Source: Pirellulaceae bacterium (GTDB taxonomy: Bacteria > Planctomycetota > Planctomycetia > Pirellulales > Pirellulaceae). Taken from it: a DNA stretch of 55,062 nt. The first letter of the stretch is position 1, and each line of letters opens with the position of its first letter. Of the stretch, positions 41,320 to 49,281 are shown one piece after another. The notes beneath the pieces are model-generated. The model saw only the letters and a program-made list of their open reading frames with translations. It was not told where the DNA came from and made no database searches. The position numbers and the translations under genes are program-made. Where the stretch lies: the NCBI GenBank assembly GCA_030748485.1, contig JASMLW010000541.1, positions 1-55,062 on the forward strand, written 5' to 3'.

Positions 41320-42509
41320 CCTGTCGCTAGTTCGTCGAGCATCCCTTGAACTCGACGTTCCAGATCTTCGGTCAAGCCAGTCACCGTGTGCGCGTCGCGA
41401 TCGATCACCATGGGCTCGCCGATCACAACGATTGCTTCGCGTGGAGCGCTGACATATCCCAAAGGTGAATCCAACAGATCCTCCTCCAACTTCTCTATCG
41501 TTTCCGCGATCCGCTCGTGCGAGGCGAGTTCCGCGACATAGTCGCCCGGGTACGACATCAACTGCGTCGCTAGGAAGATCTGTTCGAGGTCTGCGTCCAA
41601 CGTTTCTGGATCCACTCCAACATCCGTCTCACCCCCGTCTCCATTCGCCTCGTGGATCTTGCCGAGTATCCGTCGACGGAGCTCTTTGACTCGACGCGGA
41701 GCCGACCGGTCTCCGGCCGCGATCCCGTAACGTTCTTCCAGTTCCGCGAGCAGATGGTTCGTAAGGAAGCGGATTCGCGGGGGAAGTTCTCCGTGTTGCG
41801 TACCGCCGAGAACGTCGAGTTCTTTTAACGACAGCAGAGCCTCGGCCAGTCGGTAAATGCGGTCGACCAATGCGGTGGGGCGTTGGGTGATGAACAGCAC
41901 CTCCTCCAACGCCTCCATCAGTTGCTCGAGTTCGTCGGTCGGGTCGGCTAGGAACCGATACTTGATGGCCGTGGGAATCGCCACGATGGGACGTTCGGCC
42001 TTCTTGCAGGCCGACAGGAGAATGGCTGCCGGCCCGTCGTGAAAGGGCGACACGCGATCGTTCAGGTGGTACATCTCTCCTTCGGGAAACACGACGAGCG
42101 GGTAGTCGCTCGTTTGGAGAATCCGCACGGCCGTGCGAAAGGACCGCACATCGGCTCCCTCGCGGTCGACACTAAAGCAGCCAATCCGCGGCAGCAGCCA
42201 GCGCTTCAGCGGGCTTTGCTGAAAGTGCTGCCAGGCCGTCATGTAATGAAAGGGCCGGCCGACCTGCGCCGACACCTCAGCCAGCAAATACGGATCGGGA
42301 TACGTGACGTGATTGGGAGCGATCAGCGCACCGGCTCCGTCCTCCAACGCGCCGTCGAGATGCGGACGGCCGCGGACCTCGATCCGCTCGATGTTGAATT
42401 TCCGCTGCTGCGTTCTGCGCCGGCGGCGATGCATCAGTCGAACGATGAGCGGCGACAAACGCGGCGGCGTCCACGTCGGTTGTCCGCCCAGTGGTAAGAG
42501 TCGGTGCAT
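41316..42509 (-). CDS. PlsC-type lysophospholipid acyltransferase, long form
   Basis: A protein of about 397 residues (start ATG 42509; an ATG at 42572 would add 21 basic residues, neither has a good ribosome-binding site). The acyltransferase motifs are NHVTYPD (H67-x4-D72) and FPEGE (141-145), with GCFSVDREG between, as in PlsC-family enzymes that acylate lysophosphatidic acid or related lipids. After about residue 170 a helical C-terminal region of some 220 residues (about twice the length of the catalytic part beyond motif 4) has no recognised motif. No TM segment is obvious. Monocistronic; the CTAG at its stop is shared with the convergent CoA-transferase gene. Confidence 0.85.
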   Translation of the reverse strand: MHRLLPLGGQPTWTPPRLSPLIVRLMHRRRRRTQQRKFNIERIEVRGRPHLDGALEDGAGALIAPNHVTYPDPYLLAEVSAQVGRPFHYMTAWQHFQQSPLKRWLLPRIGCFSVDREGADVRSFRTAVRILQTSDYPLVVFPEGEMYHLNDRVSPFHDGPAAILLSACKKAERPIVAIPTAIKYRFLADPTDELEQLMEALEEVLFITQRPTALVDRIYRLAEALLSLKELDVLGGTQHGELPPRIRFLTNHLLAELEERYGIAAGDRSAPRRVKELRRRILGKIHEANGDGGETDVGVDPETLDADLEQIFLATQLMSYPGDYVAELASHERIAETIEKLEEDLLDSPLGYVSAPREAIVVIGEPMVIDRDAHTVTGLTEDLERRVQGMLDELATG

Positions 42510-42741
42510 CTGCTGAAGTCTTCTGTGGAGTGTCGCCCGGCTGGCGGAGATCGCGTTGCGACTTGCGGTCATTGTGCCGGACCGCAACTCATTATCAAGA
42601 GCAAGACTCGCTGTCGCGCGGCGCCGCGAATCGCCGCGAATCGCCGCGTGGGCGGTTTCTGAGCGAAAGTGTGCGCGAGCTTCTGACACTTGGTATGATG
42701 GTGGCTTGTCCTACCTCACCTCGCCTTGAGGAGATCCTTCC

Positions 42742-45700
42742 ATGAGGCCCCGCAGCGCCATTCTTGGCGGACTGAATCGTATTTTTCTCATGTCGACGTT
42801 TGTCGTCTTCCCGCTGGTCACTCAACCTTCGGCTCGCGCGGACGACGCCGATCAGCCACCGAGCCCGGCGATCGATTACACGCAGCGAATCAAGCCCTTG
42901 TTGCAGCAACATTGTGTTTCCTGCCACGGTGAAGAGAAGCAGGCGTCGGGCTTGCGTTTGGATGTGGGCGGTTATCTGATGCGCGGCGGAGACCGAGGAG
43001 CCGCAGTCAAAGCGGGTTCGCCGGCGGAGAGTCTCCTGTACCAAGTGCTGTTCGAAGGCGACGACGTCGAGCAGATGCCCAGCGAAGAGCCGCCGTTGCC
43101 GGCGACGGCGATCGCCACGATCCGCACGTGGATCGCGCAGGGGGCCAAGATGCCGGACGCCGAATTGGCGGCCGCCAAGTTGCGGCAAACCAGTGATCAC
43201 TGGGCGTTTCAAACCATCCGCCGACCGGCGATCCCGCCATTGAACGACCCGTGGATCCGCAATCCGATCGACGCCTTTGTGCTCGCCCGGCTGCGACAGG
43301 CAAGACTCAGTCCATCGGCCGTCGCCGACCGGGGCGTCTTGATCCGCCGGCTCAGCCTCGACCTGCTCGGAGTCACGCCCGCGCCGGAAGACGTCAGGGC
43401 CTTCGCCAACGATCGCCGGCCCGACGCATATGAACGGCTCGTGGAACGCATGCTGGCCTCGCCACGCTACGGCGAACGATGGGGACGACACTGGTTGGAT
43501 TTGGCCAGGTACGCCGATTCGAACGGATTCACGATCGATGGACCGCGAAGCATTTGGAAGTACCGCGATTGGGTGATCGATGCGATCAATCGAGGCGACC
43601 CGTACGACGACTTCGCCACGGCTCAGCTGGCGGGCGATCTGCTTCCCGACGCGACGCGGGATCAGATTGTGGCGACCGGCTTCCATCGCAACACGCTGAT
43701 CAACCAGGAAGGCGGCACGGACGACGAGCAGTTTCGGGTCGAGGCGGTAGTGGATCGCGTGACGACAACGGGCTCGGTGTTTCTCGGGCTGACGCTGATC
43801 TGCGCCCAATGCCACGAACACAAATACGATCCTGTCACGCAACGCGATTTCTATTCGCTCTACGCGTTCTTCAACAACACGGCCGATGTCAACAGCTTGG
43901 CTCCGACGATGAGGTTGCCCAGCGACCGGCAAGCCGCTGAAGAGGCTCAAGTCAAAGACCGGATCAAGACGATCCAAGCCGCGTTGAAAGAGCACGACTC
44001 AAAGGTGGCGTCGCAACAGCCTGCCTGGGAAGCCCAGATGAAGCAGGCGGCGGCTTTCGATTGGCAAGTACTCGATCCGGCTACGTTTGTCTCGAAGCAA
44101 CGGGCGACGATCAACAAGAAGGAAGACCTGTCGCTGATTGTCGGCGGCAACGGCAACATCCCCTCTCGTGATACGTACACGGTCGTGGCCGACACGAAAC
44201 TGGCGGAAGTCGCAGCCGTTCGGCTCGAAGCGCTCACCGACACGGGGTTGCCGAAAAACGGTCCCGGATTGGCTGACGACGGGTTGTTCGTGTTGAGCGA
44301 GTTGCGAGTCACGGCCTCGCCGCTCGGAGCCGACGGCAAACCGGGCAGCGAAACGCAACTGATCGAATTCACGCGAACGGCGACCGATCAAGCCCAGGCG
44401 GGTTTCCCCAGCGACCAGGTAATCGACGGCAATGAAGGAACGGGCTGGTCGATTGCGACGACAAAGGCGGAGGGATCGGCCAATCGCGACCGCGAGCTGA
44501 TCGCCGTCGCCCGGCAGTCGATTGAGAGTGAACACGGCTGGCGGTTGAAGATTGAGATCATTCAGCGGGACGCGAAAGCGAAGCACCAGATCGGCCGATT
44601 CCGGCTCTCGGCGGCAAGTGGTGTCGATTCTGAGCAGCCGGTCCTGGCGACCGAAATCCGCAAGCTGCTGGACATCGTCGTCGAAAAGCGCGAGCCGGCT
44701 CAGAAAGCGGCGATCGCCGCCGCCTACCGACGCACCGATCAGAACCGCAAGCCCCTGGAAGCGCAATTCGCTCAACTGAAGAAACGTGAAGGCGAGTTGA
44801 ATGCGGCGATTCCGACATCGATGGTCCTCCGCGAACTCGACGAACCGCGCGAGGCGTACATCCAGATCCGCGGCGACTTCCTCCGCAAGGGAGCAGTCGT
44901 TAAGCCGGCGACGCCGAGCGTATTGCCCGAAGTTCAATCGTCGCTCGATACAGCCAATCGGCTCGACTTGGCTCGATGGCTGTTCGCACCTGAGAATCCA
45001 CTCACGTCGCGGGTCACGGTCAACCGGCATTGGCAGCGATTCTTCGGCCTGGGTTTGATCGAAACCGAGAACGACTTCGGCTCGCGAGCCGACCCGCCCA
45101 GCCATCCGCGGTTGCTGGATTGGTTGGCTAGTGAGTTGATTGAACTCGACTGGAATTGGAAACAACTACATCGACTCATCGTGACGTCGGCCAGCTACCG
45201 ACAGTCTTCCAAGTTTCGCCCCAAGTTGGCCGCCCAGGATCCTCGTAATCGCCTGCTTGGCCGACAGTCGCGGGTGCGGCTGGACGCCGAGGCGATTCGC
45301 GATTGCAGTCTGTCGGCGAGCGGTCAGATTACGTCCACGATCGGCGGGCCGAGCGTCTACCCACCGCAACCCGAAGGCATCCACGTATTGACTCAAGTCA
45401 CCAAGCAGTGGCCCGAGGAGCAAGGGGCCAACCGCTATCGCCGGGCGATGTACACCTATTTCTGGCGGTCCAATCCGTACCCCTTCTTGCCGACGTTCGA
45501 TGCGCCGCGAGCCAATACAACGTGCACTCGGCGGAGTCGCTCAAACACACCGTTGCAGGCGCTGACACTCGCCAATGACCGCGTCTTCTTCGAGCTTGCT
45601 CAAGGCTTGGGCGAACGTATCCAGACTCGAGGCGGCGAGACGATGGGCGAACGAATGCGCTACGCCATGCTGACCGCGCTGTCTCGGGAGCCGACTGAGT

Positions 45701-45876
45701 ACGAACAGCAGCGGCTCATCGATTATTGGAACGCGCAGCGGGCGCATTACGAGGCGGACGAGAAGGTCGCCAAGTTGGTCGCAGCTCCGGGTGCGAAGAA
45801 ACTCAGCGACTCGGCCGCCTGGACGACGGTCGCCCGCGTTCTGCTGAACTTGGATGAGTTCATAACTCGCGACTAA
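42742..45876 (+). CDS. PSCyt1/DUF1549/DUF1553 protein with discoidin-like insert
   Basis: A 1044-aa exported protein; GAGGAG lies upstream of the ATG. Signal about 1-33 (IFLMSTFVVFPLVTQ), PSCyt1 with CVSCH (C58, C61, H62), RGGDRGAAV and EEPPLPATA. DUF1549 at about 160-400: LSLDLLGVTPAPEDV, YGERWGRHWLDLARY, CAQCHEHKYDPVTQRDFY. About 430-630 a beta-sandwich insert (DWQVLDPATF start, DTYTVVADTKLAEVAAVRLE, QVIDGNEGTGWSI, IGRFRLSAAS) like F5/8-type carbohydrate-binding modules in other planctomycete members. Then a coiled coil (about 650-720) and DUF1553 (about 740-1035). Followed by DUF1501 after 51 bases and a thioesterase gene. Confidence 0.92.
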   Translation: MRPRSAILGGLNRIFLMSTFVVFPLVTQPSARADDADQPPSPAIDYTQRIKPLLQQHCVSCHGEEKQASGLRLDVGGYLMRGGDRGAAVKAGSPAESLLYQVLFEGDDVEQMPSEEPPLPATAIATIRTWIAQGAKMPDAELAAAKLRQTSDHWAFQTIRRPAIPPLNDPWIRNPIDAFVLARLRQARLSPSAVADRGVLIRRLSLDLLGVTPAPEDVRAFANDRRPDAYERLVERMLASPRYGERWGRHWLDLARYADSNGFTIDGPRSIWKYRDWVIDAINRGDPYDDFATAQLAGDLLPDATRDQIVATGFHRNTLINQEGGTDDEQFRVEAVVDRVTTTGSVFLGLTLICAQCHEHKYDPVTQRDFYSLYAFFNNTADVNSLAPTMRLPSDRQAAEEAQVKDRIKTIQAALKEHDSKVASQQPAWEAQMKQAAAFDWQVLDPATFVSKQRATINKKEDLSLIVGGNGNIPSRDTYTVVADTKLAEVAAVRLEALTDTGLPKNGPGLADDGLFVLSELRVTASPLGADGKPGSETQLIEFTRTATDQAQAGFPSDQVIDGNEGTGWSIATTKAEGSANRDRELIAVARQSIESEHGWRLKIEIIQRDAKAKHQIGRFRLSAASGVDSEQPVLATEIRKLLDIVVEKREPAQKAAIAAAYRRTDQNRKPLEAQFAQLKKREGELNAAIPTSMVLRELDEPREAYIQIRGDFLRKGAVVKPATPSVLPEVQSSLDTANRLDLARWLFAPENPLTSRVTVNRHWQRFFGLGLIETENDFGSRADPPSHPRLLDWLASELIELDWNWKQLHRLIVTSASYRQSSKFRPKLAAQDPRNRLLGRQSRVRLDAEAIRDCSLSASGQITSTIGGPSVYPPQPEGIHVLTQVTKQWPEEQGANRYRRAMYTYFWRSNPYPFLPTFDAPRANTTCTRRSRSNTPLQALTLANDRVFFELAQGLGERIQTRGGETMGERMRYAMLTALSREPTEYEQQRLIDYWNAQRAHYEADEKVAKLVAAPGAKKLSDSAAWTTVARVLLNLDEFITRD

Positions 45877-45927
45877 AGTGATAACGGCGGACGACGCTCC
45901 GCGACATTTCAACGATTGGATCCAGAT

Positions 45928-47394
45928 ATGAATCCAGACAAGACAGCACGAGACGCCAGGTCGAATCGGCCGTTGTTGCATTCGACGCGACGACAGTTTT
46001 TCGCCGATGCTGGATTCAGCATCGGCGGCATGGGGTTGATGTCGCTGCTCGCCGACAACCAACTGCGGGCCGACGACGCGGCGGTCGCGACGGATCCGCT
46101 GGCGGTGCGTCCGACTCACTTTCCGGCTCGCGCAAAACGAGTCATCTATCTGTTCATGGCGGGTGGTCCGAGCCAGCTGGAGTTGTTCGACTACAAGCCC
46201 GAGTTGAAGCGCATGAGTGGCGACGTGATTCCCGAATCGTACGTCGCCAACAAGCGATTCGCGTTCTTGAAGAAAGACGCCAAGCTGCTCGGCACGAAAC
46301 GGGATTTCCGCAAGTGGGGCGAATCGGGCGTCGAAATGTCGGAACTCGTGCCCGGCTTCGGATCGATCGCCGATGAGGTGGCGGTCATTCGGACAATGAA
46401 GACGGCCGTGTTCAATCACGGGCCAGCCAAGCTGTACAGCAACACTGGCTTTCAGCGGTTTGGCCGGCCGGCGATGGGAGCCTGGGTGACGTACGGGATC
46501 GGCAGCGAGTCTCGCAATCTACCTGGTTACGTCGTGCTGCAGTCCGGACCGCGCGGACCCCGCGGCGGAACGCCACTGTGGGGCAACGGATTCTTGCCGA
46601 GCACCTACCAGGGCGTACCGTTTCTCAACACGGCCTCGCCGATCCTGAACCTGGCGTCTCCCGACGGCGTCGATGCGGCTCGCCAACAGGATTTCGTCAA
46701 CACGGTCAACGATTTGAATCGAGCGCGATTGAAACAAGTTCAGGACCCGGAGATCGCGACGCGAATCGCGACCTACGAAATGGCGTACCGGATGCAGTCG
46801 AGCGCGCCGGAGTTGATGGATATGTCGGACGAGCCGCAAACGACGCTCGATATGTATCGAGCCGACCCGGGCAAGCCCTCGTTCGCGCGCAACTGCCTGC
46901 TCGCCCGCCGGCTCGTGCAAAAGGGCGTCCGCTTCGTGCAGCTCTACCACACGGATTGGGATCACCACGGCAACCCGGGCACCAATCTGGGCAAGCCGCT
47001 GGAAGACCGCTGCCAGGAAGTGGACCAGCCGGCCGCGGCGCTCGTCAAAGATCTCAAACGCCTCGGCATGCTCGACGACACGCTGGTCATCTGGGGCGGC
47101 GAGTTTGGCAGGACGCCGCAAGGCGAACCGCGCGACTTGATCGGTCGCGACCATCACATCGAGTCGTACGCGATTTGGATGGCCGGCGGCGGCGTCAAAG
47201 GCGGTCAGATGATCGGTCGCACCGACGACTTGGGCTACTACGCGGTCGAAGACGAAGTGCCGGTCCACGATCTTCAGGCGACTGTGCTGCATCTCCTGGG
47301 TCTCGATCACCTGAAACTAACGTACCGATTCCAGGCTCGCGACTACCGCCTGACCGACATCGGCGGCGAGGTCGTCAACAAGCTGATCGCCTAA
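45928..47394 (+). CDS. DUF1501 protein
   Basis: A 488-aa DUF1501 protein. The ATG at 45928 is chosen over a TTG 12 bases upstream. STRRQFFADAGFSIGGMGLM near residue 21 is a twin-arginine-type export signal. Family blocks: AKRVIYLFMAGGPSQLELFD, WGESGVEMSELVPGFGSIAD, AVIRTMKTAVFNHGPA, RRLVQKGVRFVQLYHTDWDH, VIWGGEFGRTPQGE, GRDHHIESYAIWMAGGG and LQATVLHLLGLDHLKL. Here the GGEFGRTP block is complete. It follows the discoidin-type PSCyt gene. Confidence 0.93.
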   Translation: MNPDKTARDARSNRPLLHSTRRQFFADAGFSIGGMGLMSLLADNQLRADDAAVATDPLAVRPTHFPARAKRVIYLFMAGGPSQLELFDYKPELKRMSGDVIPESYVANKRFAFLKKDAKLLGTKRDFRKWGESGVEMSELVPGFGSIADEVAVIRTMKTAVFNHGPAKLYSNTGFQRFGRPAMGAWVTYGIGSESRNLPGYVVLQSGPRGPRGGTPLWGNGFLPSTYQGVPFLNTASPILNLASPDGVDAARQQDFVNTVNDLNRARLKQVQDPEIATRIATYEMAYRMQSSAPELMDMSDEPQTTLDMYRADPGKPSFARNCLLARRLVQKGVRFVQLYHTDWDHHGNPGTNLGKPLEDRCQEVDQPAAALVKDLKRLGMLDDTLVIWGGEFGRTPQGEPRDLIGRDHHIESYAIWMAGGGVKGGQMIGRTDDLGYYAVEDEVPVHDLQATVLHLLGLDHLKLTYRFQARDYRLTDIGGEVVNKLIA

Positions 47395-47450
47395 CTGATC
47401 GCCCAAACTGTATCGCCTGAACTGTATCGCCGGCGAGGGAGACTCCGCAC

Positions 47451-47852
47451 ATGCACCGCCAGGCTCGCATTGGCGACACGGGTGAGTTCATTTTCGACGT
47501 TGCTCAGGAACACGCGATCGACTTCGCGAGCCACCGGTTGCCGGCTGTCTTGTCGACTCCCTATTTGGTTTACGCGTTGGAGAACGCGGCCCGCAACGCA
47601 CTCGCCCCGCTACTCGAAGATCACGAGTCGTGTGTCGGCGTGCACGTCGACATCGAGCATCTGGCCGCCGCGCCGCTCGGCGAGCACGTTGTCTGCCGGG
47701 CCCGCGTGATTCAAATCGACGGTCCGATGATCAACTTCCAAGTGGAGGCCGTCGATTCGTCCGAGCGAATCTCGCGCGGCCTCCACAAGCGAGCCGTCAT
47801 CGACATCGAGCGCTTCGCCAAGCGGATCGCCAGAAAGAAAGGGCGGCAATAG
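47451..47852 (+). CDS. FlK-like hotdog thioesterase
   Basis: A 133-aa hotdog-fold protein of the fluoroacetyl-CoA thioesterase-like group. The triad spacing of FlK (T42, E50, H76) is kept exactly: T36, E44 and H70, in LSTPYLVYALENAAR and VHVDIEHLAAA. Sequence after the triad, PLGEHVVCRARVIQIDG, is the usual hotdog strand. The acyl-CoA substrate is unknown. It starts 56 bases after the DUF1501 gene; GAGGGAGA lies upstream. Whether it belongs to the same transcript is unclear, but the spacing allows it. Its stop is 14 bases from that of the convergent methyltransferase. Confidence 0.85.
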   Translation: MHRQARIGDTGEFIFDVAQEHAIDFASHRLPAVLSTPYLVYALENAARNALAPLLEDHESCVGVHVDIEHLAAAPLGEHVVCRARVIQIDGPMINFQVEAVDSSERISRGLHKRAVIDIERFAKRIARKKGRQ

Positions 47853-47866
47853 CACGGCGATCGCAC

Positions 47867-48964
47867 CTAGTGCTTCTTGCGTTGGCCGCCGGCGAATCGC
47901 CGCATCGAACGATTCTTGAATGCGGCGACACAGACTTCCTGCCGGTTGTAGGCCAGCTGCCGCGGCTTGACATGCTGAAAACCCCATTCGCGGATCCGCG
48001 CGAGGTAGTCGTCGAGCGCGCCGGCCGCGCTCCACTTGGGAAACTTCAGCGTCAGCAACATCCCACGAATTCGGACTGAGTCGTGCGTCACGATGTCCCG
48101 CACTGTATCGAGCGTCTGCTCGGGAGCGACGTTGGAGTCGACGACGAGCCATTTGGCGGCGGCGAAGTCGCGGCGTTTGACATCGCGGCCGCGCTTGCGA
48201 ATGTGCGAAAACGATTCGTGCTGCATCACCCGTTCGTCCATCTCAGCCGGATCGACACCGATCACTTGGAGCCCGGCTTCGAGCAACGCTTGCGCTGCCC
48301 CTCCGGGCGAGCTGCCAATCTCGAAACAGATGTCGCCGCTGGCGATCGGCATTTGAGACCAAGCGAGCGCTTCGCGCATCTTCAGGTAAGCCCGCGAAAT
48401 CATCTGCTCGGGCGGTTGAAACGGCGGAACGCCGCCCGGCCACCGTGTCGGAGTGGCGGCGGCTCGATGGACGCCGACCCACCATTGGCCATCGTCAACC
48501 AAGATACAGTTCAAGACGCGCTCGCCCGGAGCCGCCACGCCATTGATCGAAACGGCCGCTATTTCGGGCGGCCGGTTGCCGGTCAGCGCCGCAAGCGCCG
48601 GTTCAACCGCCGGCCCGCGCGACGAGCCGGAGCCCGGCTTGCCTCCCGCCAGCTCGGGCAGCCGCGACCAAACATGCAGCTGCCGCCAACGCTGGTCCTT
48701 GACCGCCTCCCAAAAACTCGACGCCAGTTCGTCGATCGACTTTCCGTCAACTCGTTGCAAACAAACTCCCGCTGTCCGGACAAAGGCGTTCTTGAGTTGC
48801 AGGTCCTCCGGCAGAGGATTCGGCGATTCGACTTTGTACGTCAGGAAACCGGGCCGCGAGAAGGCGAGCCGCGCATCGGGACGCGCGGACTGCATTTGCG
48901 ACTTGCAGACGTTTTCTGAGCCACCCTGACAGGCGACAAAGAAAAATTGTCCCGGATCATTCAT
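47867..48964 (-). CDS. RlmM-like 2'-O-ribose rRNA methyltransferase
   Basis: A 365-aa cytosolic protein, close to the length of E. coli RlmM (23S rRNA C2498 ribose methylation). The SAM site is FEIGSSPGGAAQALLEAG (E215, glycines 217-222) with GVDPAEMD after. The four catalytic residues of FtsJ/RlmM methyltransferases are present in order: K195 (RAYLKMREAL), D276 (VVDSN), K307 (LLTLKFPKW) and E343 (NRQEVCVAA). The N-terminal 150 residues are a THUMP-like RNA-binding region (ACQGGSENVCKSQM start). The basic tail (RKKH) also fits RNA binding. Which position it modifies here is not known. Confidence 0.88.
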   Translation of the reverse strand: MNDPGQFFFVACQGGSENVCKSQMQSARPDARLAFSRPGFLTYKVESPNPLPEDLQLKNAFVRTAGVCLQRVDGKSIDELASSFWEAVKDQRWRQLHVWSRLPELAGGKPGSGSSRGPAVEPALAALTGNRPPEIAAVSINGVAAPGERVLNCILVDDGQWWVGVHRAAATPTRWPGGVPPFQPPEQMISRAYLKMREALAWSQMPIASGDICFEIGSSPGGAAQALLEAGLQVIGVDPAEMDERVMQHESFSHIRKRGRDVKRRDFAAAKWLVVDSNVAPEQTLDTVRDIVTHDSVRIRGMLLTLKFPKWSAAGALDDYLARIREWGFQHVKPRQLAYNRQEVCVAAFKNRSMRRFAGGQRKKH

Positions 48965-49281
48965 GTCCTACGCCTTTGCGCCGGCGGGTGTTTGGGTGAG
49001 ATCCACAGACCCGCACGAAGACACCGCTCACTGAGGGAGGTTACGGCCCGAGGCAGTTTTTTTCAGCGGCTCAGGCCCCTCTTGTCTGGGCCGCCGTGCA
49101 AGACCCGGGCGGCTCACATGAAAACACACAGGCTCACTGTAGCCGAAACGCCGTCTCGGCAAATGGGGCCTGGGCGGATATTCGATTTGAATCGGCCGCC
49201 GTTTCTTGGGACAACAGTAATATCGCGAAGGCTGTTTCAGCCCTTGCCGACCACGCCCCACCTCACACCAAGACGCCCTCG
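48965..49281. other. divergent intergenic region, no gene seen
   Basis: These 317 bp separate the divergent methyltransferase and PSCyt genes. An open frame continues upstream of the PSCyt start from 49096, but its residues do not form a signal peptide, whereas the ATG at 49282 does. A seven-T run at 49058-49064 lies within imperfectly inverted GGCCCGAG/CTCAGGCCC sequence, a weak terminator-like structure. I see no other element. Confidence 0.4.

Noticed and set aside
49058..49110. Rho-independent terminator from the T-run at 49058
   Set aside because: The stem around it is interrupted and the T-run lies inside rather than after the stem.
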